From assembly GCA_027859205.1 (NCBI GenBank), contig JAQIBH010000016.1, forward strand, positions 1 to 59,843: a DNA stretch of 59,843 bases. Reading direction: 5' to 3'. This document shows positions 1 through 8,474 of the stretch, in pieces. The translations under genes and the position numbers were made by a program. The notes under the pieces are model-generated. The model was not told the DNA's origin and searched no databases. It saw only the letters and a program-made list of their open reading frames with translations. Numbering within the stretch: the first letter of the stretch is position 1; the number at the start of each line of letters is the position of its first letter. The DNA is from Bacteroidales bacterium (GTDB lineage: Bacteria; Bacteroidota; Bacteroidia; Bacteroidales; UBA12077).

Positions 1-293
1 AGAAAAAATAATTTTTGAGAAAAACTTATTTTCTGGATAATCTTTGTTTTAACATGAAAACACTGGGATACAGCTATGTTTTCACTAATTATTCAAAAAC
101 TTTCGGATGCTAGTGATAAGTGTTTATGCTGTTGATGTTTCTAAACATATATTTTTGAAATTGGAGTGAGGGTCTTTTTTTTGAATAAATAAATTCTTAA
201 ACTTGCTAATATTAACTATGGAAAAACAACACAATAAAACTACTTTTACTTTTACGATATTAGTTAATTTTCGAGTAATGCAAGAAAGAATTT
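1..293. other. Non-coding left edge
   Basis: No reading frame of any length enters from the left edge: all three plus-strand frames meet stops within the first 40 bases. The stretch is AT-rich and holds one 19-bp sequence that recurs near the right edge. A T-run at about 175-182 has no convincing GC stem before it, so I do not call a terminator. The promoter of the downstream nuclease gene presumably lies here, but I see no clear -33/-7 pair. Confidence 0.6.
99..117 (+). repeat. 19-bp dispersed repeat, copy 1
   Basis: The sequence ACTTTCGGATGCTAGTGAT occurs here and, exactly reverse-complemented, at 59724-59742. Both copies are intergenic and lie upstream of a plus-strand gene. Its base composition is much richer in G+C than the surrounding DNA, which makes a chance 19-base match unlikely. 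Function unknown; it may be part of a larger dispersed element or a protein-binding site. Confidence 0.7.
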
Positions 294-794
294 ATGAGTA
301 GAATAAAGTTAAATGTATTGGGAATATCTTATAGTCAAACTCAGACTGGTGCGTATGCACTTGTACTAACGGAAGAAAAAGGTGAACGCCGAATCCCAAT
401 TATTATTGGAGGATTCGAAGCTCAGGCAATAGCTATTCAGCTTGAAGGTTTAAAGCCCCCAAGACCTCTTACACACGATTTATTTCTTAATTTCTCAATG
501 TCTTTTGGAATTAATTTGATTGAAGTAAATATATACAGATTAGAGGAAGGTGTATTTTATTCTAAATTAATATGTAATAATGGAGGTAAGGATATCACAA
601 TTGATGCACGAACTTCTGACGCAATTGCCTTGGCACTTAGGTTTAAATGCCCCATGTATACTACTGAAGAAATACTACAAAAGTCAGGAATTGTAATTGA
701 TATTCATGAAAAGGGGGATAAGAAATTTTCTAAATCTAAAACTATTGAAAGTGAAGATGAAAAAACTTTTCCAACAGCTGATATTAGTAAATAA
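294..794 (+). CDS. Bifunctional nuclease family protein (BFN, DUF151)
   Basis: This 166-residue protein matches the BFN/DUF151 family. Cues are the opening segment, the stretch RRIPIIIGGFEAQAIAIQLE near residues 33-52, and the pattern DARTSDAIALALRF near 104-117, all within one domain of about residues 5-135. Family members have been reported to have DNase and RNase activity; the role in Bacteroidota is unclear. Bacteroidota homologues usually run to about 200 residues and end in a UvrB/UvrC-type (UVR) helical hairpin. Here a TAA at 792-794 stops translation first, while the UVR-coding codons continue in the same frame to 905. The ATG at 294 begins the conserved domain directly. Downstream is a nucleoside transporter. 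Base use resembles the neighbours, so there is no sign of transfer. Confidence 0.85.
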   Translation: MSRIKLNVLGISYSQTQTGAYALVLTEEKGERRIPIIIGGFEAQAIAIQLEGLKPPRPLTHDLFLNFSMSFGINLIEVNIYRLEEGVFYSKLICNNGGKDITIDARTSDAIALALRFKCPMYTTEEILQKSGIVIDIHEKGDKKFSKSKTIESEDEKTFPTADISK

Positions 795-905
795 AAAAAA
801 TTAGATATTGATTCATTGGAGGAACTTCTGGCAGAAGCTGTAAAAAATGAAGAATACGAAAAAGCTTCAATGATTCGTGATGAAATAAGGAAAAGAAAAA
901 AATAA
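795..905 (+). other. Detached UVR-motif tail of the nuclease gene
   Basis: After the TAA at 792-794 the same frame stays open for 36 codons and ends at TAA 903-905. The translation contains LDIDSLEELLAEAVKNEEYE followed by KASMIRDEIRKRKK, a textbook UVR motif (LEELL.EAV..E.YE.A..IRDEI). Removing one stop codon would give a continuous protein of about 203 residues, the usual size for Bacteroidota members. The stop could be a true nonsense mutation, a sequencing error next to the A-run at 793-800, or a site of readthrough. No start codon with a ribosome site is apparent for separate translation. Confidence 0.6.
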
Positions 906-956
906 TTACTTTATTAATAACTTTCCTAAATTTTAAGCTCTTTATAGGCTCATTAA

Positions 957-988
957 TTGTTTTAACAAGGTTTATAAATTTAAATTTG
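957..988 (+). promoter_or_regulatory. Bacteroidota-type promoter before nupC
   Basis: TAAATTTG at 981-988 fits the -7 consensus TAnnTTTG, and a TTG lies 21 bases upstream at 957-959. It sits 43 bases before the transporter start. Prediction by eye only. Confidence 0.35.
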
Positions 989-1031
989 AATTATATTCTC
1001 ATTTTTTTAAACTCAAATTAATAAAATATAG

Positions 1032-2537
1032 ATGAAAAAAATTATAGTTTATTCAAGTTTGTTTTTCCTACTTTTTATTACATCAACTTATTTTATTGCA
1101 AAAGCTAATGATGTTAATGTAACAAATGACACAATTATTGAAAATTATTCGATTGAAGATACATTAGTTGTAAGTTCTGAAAACGGAAATGGTTTAGTGG
1201 ATGGGAATAGTGTAGTTAATACTGCCCTGGGAGAAGGTTTAAGTTTTATAAATATTTTACGTGGATTGTTAGGAATGCTGGTTCTTATTGGTATTGCATA
1301 TGTTTTTAGTACTAACAGAAAGGCTATTTCGTGGAAAGTTGTTGGAATAGGATTACTTATTCAAATTTTATTAGCTATTGGGGTTCTACAAGTTCCATTT
1401 ATTCAGGCTTTCTTTGAGATTATAGGTAAGCTGTTTGTAAAAGTCTTGGATTTCACAAACGAAGGAACAAAATTTTTATTTAAATCATTTGCATCGGGTG
1501 AGATTGAATCACCATTATTAAATTTTGCGGTTACAATTTTGCCAACTATAATATTTTTCTCCGCATTAACAAGTGTGCTTTTTTATTTAGGAATAATCCA
1601 AAAAATTGTTTGGGGTTTGGCGTGGGCAATGACCAGATTGTTAAAATTATCGGGTGCTGAAAGTTTATCAGTAGCAGGTAATATATTTTTGGGACAAACA
1701 GAATCGCCTTTAATGATAAAAGAGTATCTCGACAAAATGAACCGTTCTGAGATTCTTTTAGTTATGGCTGGAGGAATGGCAACCTTGGCTGGAGGTGTGC
1801 TGGCGGTATATATAGCTTTTCTGTGTGGTGATGACCCGGTTCAACGTCTGATTTTTGCGAAACATCTTTTGGCGGCTTCAATAATGGCTGCACCCGGAGT
1901 AGTTGTTATTTCTAAAATAGTAATTCCTCAAACCGAAAAAATTAGCTCTGATATTGAAATATCGCAAGAGAAAATAGGAAAAAATGTTCTCGATGCAATT
2001 TCAAATGGTACTACGCAAGGATTAAAATTGGCTGTTAATGTAGCCTCTATGTTACTTGTGTTTATTGCATTTATTGCAATGTTTAATTATATATTTTTGA
2101 AAATAGGCGATTGGACATCCTTAAACGAAGTTATTGCCAGAGTAACTGATGGCCAGTTTAATGAATTATCATTACAATTTATATTAGGATATTTATTTGC
2201 TCCTTTAATGTGGTTGTTGGGTGTTGCTACCGAAGATATTACACTTGTTGGACGTATGTTAGGAGAGAAACTTATTATGACAGAGTTTATTGGTTATGTT
2301 AGTCTTGCTGAGTTAAAAGCTGCAGGATCATTTGTTTCGCAGAAATCTATTATTATGTCAACTTATATGCTTTGTGGTTTTGCCAATTTTGCTTCCATCG
2401 GAATCCAGATTGGTGGAATTGGTTCGTTGGCACCTGGAAAAAGAGTAATGTTATCGCAATTAGGATTAAGAGCTTTACTTGCCGGAACATTAGCTTCCTT
2501 AATGTCTGCTACAATTATTGGAATGATTATAGGTTAA
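1032..2537 (+). CDS. nupC: Concentrative nucleoside transporter (CNT/NupC family)
   Basis: This 501-residue inner-membrane protein should import nucleosides by H+ or Na+ symport. The first 25 residues form a hydrophobic signal-like helix, followed by a polar stretch to about residue 70. The CNT core covers about residues 75-500, with the gate region near 170-270 (GNIFLGQTESPLMIKEYL, then GGMATLAGGVLAVY) and the C-terminal transporter domain ending in repeated glycine-rich helices (LGVATEDITLVGRMLGEK). The N-terminal extension is longer than in E. coli NupC (400 residues), which is usual in Bacteroidota. The downstream cyclophilin starts 4 bases after the stop, so the two are probably co-transcribed. 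Substrate range cannot be read from the sequence. Confidence 0.9.
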   Translation: MKKIIVYSSLFFLLFITSTYFIAKANDVNVTNDTIIENYSIEDTLVVSSENGNGLVDGNSVVNTALGEGLSFINILRGLLGMLVLIGIAYVFSTNRKAISWKVVGIGLLIQILLAIGVLQVPFIQAFFEIIGKLFVKVLDFTNEGTKFLFKSFASGEIESPLLNFAVTILPTIIFFSALTSVLFYLGIIQKIVWGLAWAMTRLLKLSGAESLSVAGNIFLGQTESPLMIKEYLDKMNRSEILLVMAGGMATLAGGVLAVYIAFLCGDDPVQRLIFAKHLLAASIMAAPGVVVISKIVIPQTEKISSDIEISQEKIGKNVLDAISNGTTQGLKLAVNVASMLLVFIAFIAMFNYIFLKIGDWTSLNEVIARVTDGQFNELSLQFILGYLFAPLMWLLGVATEDITLVGRMLGEKLIMTEFIGYVSLAELKAAGSFVSQKSIIMSTYMLCGFANFASIGIQIGGIGSLAPGKRVMLSQLGLRALLAGTLASLMSATIIGMIIG

Positions 2538-2541
2538 AGAC

Positions 2542-3165
2542 ATGAGCCATAAAAGTGTTTTATTGATTTGTGTTTTATTTCTTATTTCTTTATTTTCATA
2601 TAGCCAGGAGAATAGTGATGAAAAGGAGTTCCTAATTACAATAAATACCGAATATGGTAAAATAAAGCTCATTCTATTTGATGATACACCTTTACATAAG
2701 GAGAATTTTTTAAATCTGGCAAAAGCGGGTGTTTATGATCATATAATTTTTCATCGTGTCATTAATAATTTTATGATTCAGTCGGGAGATTATACAACAC
2801 GAAATAAACCAATTAATTATGATCCAAGAGTAATTCAAAGTCCAATAAAAGCAGAGGTATTTCCACACCATTTACATGTTCATGGAGCAATTGGAACTGC
2901 AAGAAAAGGAGATGATGTTAATCCGGAACGAAAATCGAATAGTACGCAGTTTTATATAATACAAAATCGCAAAGGAGCTCATCATTTAGATGATAAATAT
3001 ACTGTTTTTGGTCAGGTTATGAGTGGATTTGAAGTGCTTGATTTAATTGCAATGCAACCAACATCTAACAAAGACAGACCATTGAATAATATCAGGATTA
3101 CTGTTGATATTGATCAGGTTAGTAGGCTTGATATCGAAAAGTTTTATAATTTTACATATAAATAA
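2542..3165 (+). CDS. Exported cyclophilin-type peptidyl-prolyl isomerase
   Basis: This 207-residue protein has an N-terminal hydrophobic segment of about 20 residues ending at SYSQ, consistent with export to the periplasm. Residues about 28-195 form a cyclophilin domain. The active-site pattern is FHRVINNFMIQSGD near residues 71-84, with the catalytic Arg in FHRV and the conserved Gln, followed by STQFYI near 134. Cyclophilins catalyse cis-trans isomerisation of X-Pro bonds during folding. An insertion between the core strands (about residues 85-125) is common in the short bacterial secreted members. It follows the nucleoside transporter by 4 bases and probably shares its message, although the functions look unrelated. 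Confidence 0.9.
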   Translation: MSHKSVLLICVLFLISLFSYSQENSDEKEFLITINTEYGKIKLILFDDTPLHKENFLNLAKAGVYDHIIFHRVINNFMIQSGDYTTRNKPINYDPRVIQSPIKAEVFPHHLHVHGAIGTARKGDDVNPERKSNSTQFYIIQNRKGAHHLDDKYTVFGQVMSGFEVLDLIAMQPTSNKDRPLNNIRITVDIDQVSRLDIEKFYNFTYK

Positions 3166-3274
3166 TTTACATATTCTGAAGTGAAACAGTCTATGGCTAA
3201 GATAAATTGTGTAACAAACAATTAAATTTAATTTTTGTGATACTATCTTGAACTTGGGAATAAATTTTAAACAT

Positions 3275-4399
3275 ATGAAGAAAATTGTTGTATTAGGTGC
3301 TGGTTTAGTTGGAAAAGCAATAGCGGTTGATTTATCCAAATCTTTTAATGTTACTACAGTAGATGAAAATCACACTAGTCTGGAGGCATTAAAAAGTTAT
3401 TCTAATATAAAAACTATATTAACTGATCTTTCTGAAGAGGGTGAAATGCAAAGGGTTGTTAAAGATTTTGATTTGGTAATTGGATGTCTTCCTGGATACA
3501 TGGGTCATGATACTGTTCAACAATGTATTCTGGCGGGTAAGGATATTATTGATATTTCATTTTTCCGTGAGGATCCGTTCGAATTAGATGAATTAGCAAA
3601 AAAACATAATGTAACTGCAATAATTGATGCGGGAGTTGCGCCTGGAATGGGAAACTTGATTCTGGGGTATCATAACGCCAAAATGGATGTATCTAGCTAT
3701 AAATGTTACGGTGGAGGATTACCTTTTAAACGTGAATGGCCGTTTGAGTATAAAGCAGTTTTTTCACCCATGGATGTGTTAGAAGAGTATATCAGACCTG
3801 CAAGATATATGCTTAATGGAGAATTAGTTGTGCGCGAAGCATTGTCTGAAGCTGAGATTGATCATTTTGAACCAATTGGTTCACTTGAAGCATGGAATAC
3901 TGATGGATTAAGAACATTAATTGAAACCATGAAGATTCCAAATATGATTGAAAAGACTTTACGTTATCCTGGAACAGTAAAATATATTAAGGTATTAAGA
4001 GAAACTGGATTTTTCTCTAAAGACCCTGTGTTGGTTAACGGAGAACAAGTTAGACCAATAGACGTAACAACTAAATTACTTTTTCCAGTTTGGGAACTTA
4101 AAAAAGACGAAGAAGATTATACCATGTTAAGGGTAATAATAAAAGGGAAGGAAAACGGAGAAGAGAAAAAAGTTACTTATAGTCTTTTTGACAGATATGA
4201 TAAAGAAACAGAAACTACTTCAATGGCGCGAACTACAGGTTACACTTGTAATGCAATAGCAAATTTATTCATAAACGGAGAAATAAAAAACAAAGGAATA
4301 TGCCCACCTGAATTTATAAGTGTTAACAAAAGTAATTTCGATTTCATATTACAGTATTTGATTGAAAGAGGTGTTGAGTTTAACATTACACTGGAATAG
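3275..4399 (+). CDS. Saccharopine dehydrogenase family oxidoreductase
   Basis: The 374-residue product opens with a Rossmann fold (VVLGAGLVGKAIAVDL, a GxGxxG/A dinucleotide site at about residues 5-20). It continues with the family features DIIDISFF and DAGVAPGMGN near residues 90-125 and a long C-terminal catalytic domain. Members act on amino-acid conjugates such as saccharopine or carboxynorspermidine using NAD(P)H. In Bacteroidota this short form is often placed in lysine metabolism, but the substrate is not determined here. I chose the ATG at 3275 because the nine codons before it, opening with TTG at 3248, add nothing to the Rossmann fold. The gene is followed by a dispersed repeat and a convergent lipoprotein gene. 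Confidence 0.8.
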   Translation: MKKIVVLGAGLVGKAIAVDLSKSFNVTTVDENHTSLEALKSYSNIKTILTDLSEEGEMQRVVKDFDLVIGCLPGYMGHDTVQQCILAGKDIIDISFFREDPFELDELAKKHNVTAIIDAGVAPGMGNLILGYHNAKMDVSSYKCYGGGLPFKREWPFEYKAVFSPMDVLEEYIRPARYMLNGELVVREALSEAEIDHFEPIGSLEAWNTDGLRTLIETMKIPNMIEKTLRYPGTVKYIKVLRETGFFSKDPVLVNGEQVRPIDVTTKLLFPVWELKKDEEDYTMLRVIIKGKENGEEKKVTYSLFDRYDKETETTSMARTTGYTCNAIANLFINGEIKNKGICPPEFISVNKSNFDFILQYLIERGVEFNITLE

Positions 4400-4460
4400 A
4401 TTTCGCTAATAAAACAAATTGTCAAAATTCAAATATCAGATAATTACAATATTTAAAGGA

Positions 4461-4589
4461 GGGTGTTCAAAAAGTAATTATTTGTCATCTTCAACTTGAT
4501 TGAAGATCTCATAATCGACTCTACTACTGTGAAGTACGAGATTTTCTTTTTCAAGGAAATGACAGTTTTCGCACTTTTTGGACAGCATC
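4461..4589. repeat. MITE-like or REP-like hairpin repeat
   Basis: The element lies between two convergent genes. Its ends form an imperfect inverted repeat: GGTGTTCAAAAAGT at 4462-4475 against ACTTTTTGGACAGCATC at 4573-4589. Inside the left end is a perfect hairpin, ATCTTCAA (4487-4494), loop CTTGA, TTGAAGAT (4500-4507). TGTCA (4483-4487 region) and TGACA (4560-4564) form an inner inverted pair. There is no open frame. The layout resembles non-autonomous dispersed repeats common between convergent genes in this phylum. It could also serve as a transcription stop for both flanking genes. No second copy is present in the window. Confidence 0.55.
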
Positions 4590-4642
4590 TTTGTCGTTTG
4601 GTATTTATTTGGAGATTGTTGATTATTTTTTGATCATTGATT

Positions 4643-5557
4643 TTAATGGTGTCCGAAATGCTCGTTTATTTTTTCTCCAGCGAGGATTTTTGCGGTTAAA
4701 AAATTTTCTCTTGGTGGCAAAGGGCAAGTTGCAAAATCTGTAAAAGCACAGGGAGGATTGGTTGCCTTATTAAAATCAATAAAAGTATTTCCGTTCTCAT
4801 CAGGTTTGTTAACCGATAAAAATCTGCCGGCACCATAGGTTTCTTCAGCGCTGGTTTCATCAGCAAATATTAAGAAAAAACTACTTGTTCCATCTCCTAA
4901 AGGCATTAAGGTGTATTTTTCTTCTCCAATTTTAAATTTTAAAAGTCCATAGCATTTTTCATATTTGGTATCACCTAAAACATTGGGTACAGCAATTTCC
5001 TTTGGAGTGTCAAATTTTTCGAATTTAGCTTTTACTCTCCATTTTGAATCAATTGGGAACGATGGTATTTCGGTTATTAGATTTATTAGTGGGCTCTCTA
5101 AATTTTTTAATCTTATTGCATATCGGTCGCCTCGTTTAATAATGTACCATCTAAAAGATCCCATCCTAAACTGAGTTGTATTATTATCAGCATCAGTATA
5201 AATATCATTTTCTTTAAGTAAGGAATCATTAATAAATACCTCAACATCATCATAAATAATTATACTAAGATTTCCTTTATAAAGAATAATAGTTCCAATA
5301 AATTCAGGAGTGTTTTCAGGGAAAATAATATTATTGGCTGTGTTGCTACCAAAGGGATTCTGACCGTCTTTTAGCCAATGTAAACCAACTAAATTTAGCC
5401 ATCCGTTTTCAGATTTCAAACCCTCCAGTCGCTTAACTTGCCATTCTTGAACAGACTTGATATAATCTTCTTCGTTGAACTTTTCGGTATTTGACTGGCA
5501 TGCAGTTAGATTTATAATTAATATAAATACGATTATCTTAGAAATAAATTTGTACAT
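4643..5557 (-). CDS. DUF1684 family lipoprotein
   Basis: This product of about 304 residues starts with a lipoprotein signal: a hydrophobic stretch ending in LTAC, with the Cys near residue 20 as lipidation site. It should be anchored to the inner or outer membrane facing the periplasm. The mature part matches DUF1684: the N-terminal EWQVKRLEGLKSENGWLNLVG and the C-terminal DFNKATNPPCAFTDFATCPL, with the final segment PPRENFLTAKILAGEK. DUF1684 has no established function. The ATG at 5557 is preferred to the TTG one codon earlier. It ends close to the dispersed repeat and appears to be transcribed on its own, 60 bases downstream of the cupin gene. Confidence 0.8.
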   Translation of the reverse strand: MYKFISKIIVFILIINLTACQSNTEKFNEEDYIKSVQEWQVKRLEGLKSENGWLNLVGLHWLKDGQNPFGSNTANNIIFPENTPEFIGTIILYKGNLSIIIYDDVEVFINDSLLKENDIYTDADNNTTQFRMGSFRWYIIKRGDRYAIRLKNLESPLINLITEIPSFPIDSKWRVKAKFEKFDTPKEIAVPNVLGDTKYEKCYGLLKFKIGEEKYTLMPLGDGTSSFFLIFADETSAEETYGAGRFLSVNKPDENGNTFIDFNKATNPPCAFTDFATCPLPPRENFLTAKILAGEKINEHFGHH

Positions 5558-5617
5558 CAAAATAAATTTTTAAATTTTTAGAAATATAAAAGCTTATTCT
5601 ATAAATACGAAATAAAC

Positions 5618-5923
5618 TTACAAGAGTTTAATAACTAAAAGTCTTAAATCTTGATTTGAAGTGTTTTTCCAACCGCGCATTTTTTCAGAAGTAACTTTAG
5701 TAACATCGGTAGCTTTTAATAAGTAATCTTTTCCTTCAATTGATAAGGTGCCGTATCCTTCAGCTACAAAAAATATTACATTAAACGTATTTTTATGTTC
5801 AGCAAGTGCTTCTCCGGGTTTTAATAATAAATGAATAAGTTCAATTTGTTTTTCGGAATGTAAAATATAACCTTCAAGATCGAATGGTACTTTTGGGGAA
5901 TTGCTTAAGTTTCTAATTGTCAT
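5618..5923 (-). CDS. Small cupin protein, paralogue 1
   Basis: This 101-residue protein is a single cupin barrel. It contains LLLKPGEALAEH, then FFVAEGYGTLSIEG, which fits cupin motif 1 with one His and a Glu as likely metal ligands (about residues 35-62). It is clearly related to the second cupin at 6259-6597: PGE, the H, FF/FY and EG.G fall at equal spacing. Motif 2 here lacks the PxxxxH pattern seen in the paralogue, which may weaken metal binding. It is the last gene of the three-gene unit cupin-YgbA-cupin, starting 41 bases after the YgbA stop. Its substrate is unknown; the neighbourhood suggests a role linked to reactive nitrogen species. Confidence 0.75.
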   Translation of the reverse strand: MTIRNLSNSPKVPFDLEGYILHSEKQIELIHLLLKPGEALAEHKNTFNVIFFVAEGYGTLSIEGKDYLLKATDVTKVTSEKMRGWKNTSNQDLRLLVIKLL

Positions 5924-5964
5924 GTTATTTTTTGGCGTTTATGTAGAAATTTTTAGTAGAAGTA

Positions 5965-6243
5965 CTATAAAGTATCCAGGGGATTTGTGTAAATCATTTT
6001 CGAACCCACAGTCCGCATTACCAATTTTATTTTGTCTTGTTGATTTTTATTATAACAATGAATTTCACAATTTACACAAACGGGTTTATTTTCTATAAAA
6101 GGACATGTAAGTAACCTTTTTTCGGTATAATTTAAAAGTTCCTGGCAATCAGAGCATATTTCAAATCTTTTATGAACATCAAGACAAAAATTAGTAATCA
6201 TTATTTCAATTATTCTCTTCTCTCTTGCTACTCTTGGATGCAT
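5965..6243 (-). CDS. YgbA-type nitrous oxide-stimulated promoter family protein
   Basis: This 92-residue Cys-rich protein matches the YgbA_NO family. It opens with HPRVAREKRIIEIMI and then has C20, C30-x2-C33 (CSDC), C47-P, C56-x2-C59 and C63 with HCY. In E. coli the family member ygbA is part of the NsrR-controlled response to nitric oxide; its biochemical function is not firmly known. The Cys pattern suggests binding of a metal or cluster (inference). It is shorter than E. coli YgbA (about 117 residues) because the C-terminal helix after the conserved MI..NP is missing. It lies 15 bases after one cupin and 41 before another, next to hcp, which supports an NO-stress role. Confidence 0.85.
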   Translation of the reverse strand: MHPRVAREKRIIEIMITNFCLDVHKRFEICSDCQELLNYTEKRLLTCPFIENKPVCVNCEIHCYNKNQQDKIKLVMRTVGSKMIYTNPLDTL

Positions 6244-6258
6244 AAATGCTATTTTAAT

Positions 6259-6597
6259 TTATAAAAGCTTTGCCGTACTATTAGGCTTTGGAACCTTTGT
6301 AACTAAAACTCTTAAAATTTCATCACTTTTATTATACCAGCAATGTGGAATTTTAGCTGGACTATCAATTAAGGTATCTTTTGTAACTTCTAATTTTTCG
6401 TCTCCAATTTCAACTATTCCTGTACCTTCTAATACATAGAAAAAAACATCAACGGGAGTAATATGTTTTTTTAACTGCTCGCCAGGTTGTAATAATAAAT
6501 GCATTACTAGGGCGTGATCGCTATCATATAATTTTCTGGCATCAATGCCATGAGGATTCTTACTAGTTTCTGTTTCGGTATACTTTATTGTTTTCAT
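6259..6597 (-). CDS. Small cupin protein, paralogue 2
   Basis: This 112-residue cupin has motif 1 (LLQPGEQLKKH with the Glu in YVLEGTG, about residues 33-60) and motif 2 (SPAKIPHCWYN, about 78-88) with its His. It is therefore likely to bind one metal ion such as Fe, Mn or Zn. It is the first gene of the cupin-YgbA-cupin unit and is preceded by a hairpin in its leader. The similarity to the cupin at 5618-5923 points to duplication. Cupins next to hcp or ygbA are plausible dioxygenases, isomerases or sensors, but nothing in the sequence picks between these. Confidence 0.75.
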   Translation of the reverse strand: MKTIKYTETETSKNPHGIDARKLYDSDHALVMHLLLQPGEQLKKHITPVDVFFYVLEGTGIVEIGDEKLEVTKDTLIDSPAKIPHCWYNKSDEILRVLVTKVPKPNSTAKLL

Positions 6598-6613
6598 GTG
6601 AAAAAGTTTTATA

Positions 6614-6650
6614 AAAACCAGATAAGTTTAAGTACAACCTATCAGGTTTT
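6614..6650 (-). promoter_or_regulatory. Leader hairpin before cupin-YgbA-cupin
   Basis: AAAACCAGATA (6614-6624) and TATCAGGTTTT (6640-6650) pair at 10 of 11 positions around a 15-base loop. On the minus strand the hairpin is followed by T-rich sequence and then the cupin start at 6597. It may be a weak terminator after hcp, an attenuator, or an operator. Confidence 0.4.
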
Positions 6651-6744
6651 ATTTTGTTCAAATTAATATACTAATCTCTCATTTAAATATGTACTATTAA
6701 GCTATTTTAAAAATCGTTTTTTTGATTTATTTGAGTTTACAAAT

Positions 6745-6801
6745 AGCTATTAGCTCCAAGTGTTAAATTAGTTTCCACTAATAGCTAGAAGCTAAAGCTA
6801 G
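6745..6801. repeat. Cluster of TAGCT-type short repeats and inverted repeat
   Basis: AGCTATTAG (6745-6753) is perfectly inverted as CTAATAGCT (6778-6786), and the right side goes on with further AGCTA units up to 6801. It lies just after the hcp stop codon. It may fold as an hcp 3' end, although no T-run follows on the minus strand. Confidence 0.45.
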
Positions 6802-6815
6802 ATGCTTTTTTATTT

Positions 6816-8474
6816 TTAGTTCATAAACATTTTAATATCATCATCAACTTTTCCTATACCTGCAATACCAAAAGTATTTACTAATACATCAGCAACATTT
6901 GGAGATAAAAATGCAGGTAATGTTGGTCCTAAATGTATGTTTTTAACACCTAAGTATAGTAAAGCCAATAATACAATTACTGCTTTTTGTTCGTACCACG
7001 CAATGTTGTATGCAATTGGTAAGTCATTGATATCATTTAGTTCAAATACTTCTTTTAATTTAAGTGCGATAACTGCTAAAGAGTAACTATCATTACATTG
7101 TCCAGCATCTAAAACTCTTGGAATTCCACTAATATCACCTAACTCTAATTTGTTATAACGAAATTTAGCACAGCCAGCAGTTAAAATAACTGTATCTTTT
7201 GGTAATTTATCAGCAAACTCGGTGTAATAATCTCTACCTTTCATTCTTCCATCACAACCTGCCATTACAAAGAATTTCTTAATTGCTCCAGATTTAACAG
7301 CATCAACAATTTTGTCTGCTAATTGCATAACTTGATTGTGAGCAAATCCACCAACAATTTCTCCAGTTTCAATTTCAATAGGAGCTTCACACTTTTTAGC
7401 GTGTTCAATAATTTGAGAGAAATCTTTTTGACCGCCCTTTGCTCTATCAGCGATATGTGGAAAACCATCAAATCCTGCAGCGCCAGTTGTATAAACTTTA
7501 TCGAAATATCCAGAATCCTTTTTAGGTGGAACTAAACAGTTTGTAGTAAATAGTACAGGACCATTGAAACTTTCAAATTCTTCTTTTTGTTTCCACCAAG
7601 CATTTCCATAGTTTCCAATAAAGTGCTTGTATTTTTTGAAAGCAGGATAGTAGTTTGCTGGTAACATTTCACTGTGTGTGTAAACATCAACGCCTGTTCC
7701 ATCAGTTTGCTTAAGAAGCTCTTCCATGTCCTTTAAATCGTGACCACTTATCAAAATTCCAGGTTTGTCGCTAACACCAATATTTACGCTTGTAATTTCA
7801 GGATTACCATAAGTTGTTGTGTTTGCTTTATCTAGTAAAGCCATTACATCAACACCGAATTTACCAGTTTCCATTACTAAAGCAATGTTTTCTTCAACAG
7901 TTAATTCATCATTTGTAAGTGAAGCAATTGCTTTCTGAACAAATGCATGTAAGCTAGCATCTTCAAATCCTAAGTTAAAAGCATGCTCTTGGTATGCTAC
8001 TAATCCTTTTAATCCATAAAGTACTAGTGCGCGTAATGAACGAATATCCTCGTTTGGAGCATCAATTTTACCGCTAATTTGTTGTGCTTTTGCTTCAAGC
8101 TCATCGAAATTTGTATTTGTCCAAGTTGCGCTTTCATGAGTAATATTACTTATATCAACTCCTTTTTCAATTAATTGATTCTTGATTTTCTCTCTTAATT
8201 CTAAAGCTTTTGTAATTTCTTTTACAAATACTTCTTTTGAGAAGTTAGCATTAGTGATTGTTTTAAATAAACTAGTAAAGAAAAAGTTATTTACTTCCTC
8301 ATCTTCAATGCCATTTTCTCTAGCCACTGTACTATATAAAGAAACTCCTTTTAAAATGTATACGGTTAAATCTTGTAAATGAATTACTTCATCTTTGATT
8401 CCACATACACCAACAGCTCCAGTACAACCCGTGCCTTTCGCAGCTTCTTGACATTGATAACAAAACATGCTCAT
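6816..8474 (-). CDS. hcp: Hydroxylamine reductase / hybrid cluster protein, class I
   Basis: This 552-residue protein is the hybrid cluster protein, which reduces hydroxylamine and has been shown in enteric bacteria to act as an NO reductase. The N-terminal cluster motif is C5-x2-C8-x8-C17-x6-C24, the short spacing of class I proteins that carry a [4Fe-4S] cluster; class II proteins of facultative bacteria have a longer spacing. Hybrid-cluster ligands are visible as the C-terminal half motifs [16 protein letters not shown] and DAGQCND. The length is that of class I proteins. Two ATGs lie at the start; the upstream one is used here. It lies downstream of a ferredoxin-like gene on the same strand, its likely electron donor, with 133 bases between containing a palindrome. 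Confidence 0.95.
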   Translation of the reverse strand: MSMFCYQCQEAAKGTGCTGAVGVCGIKDEVIHLQDLTVYILKGVSLYSTVARENGIEDEEVNNFFFTSLFKTITNANFSKEVFVKEITKALELREKIKNQLIEKGVDISNITHESATWTNTNFDELEAKAQQISGKIDAPNEDIRSLRALVLYGLKGLVAYQEHAFNLGFEDASLHAFVQKAIASLTNDELTVEENIALVMETGKFGVDVMALLDKANTTTYGNPEITSVNIGVSDKPGILISGHDLKDMEELLKQTDGTGVDVYTHSEMLPANYYPAFKKYKHFIGNYGNAWWKQKEEFESFNGPVLFTTNCLVPPKKDSGYFDKVYTTGAAGFDGFPHIADRAKGGQKDFSQIIEHAKKCEAPIEIETGEIVGGFAHNQVMQLADKIVDAVKSGAIKKFFVMAGCDGRMKGRDYYTEFADKLPKDTVILTAGCAKFRYNKLELGDISGIPRVLDAGQCNDSYSLAVIALKLKEVFELNDINDLPIAYNIAWYEQKAVIVLLALLYLGVKNIHLGPTLPAFLSPNVADVLVNTFGIAGIGKVDDDIKMFMN

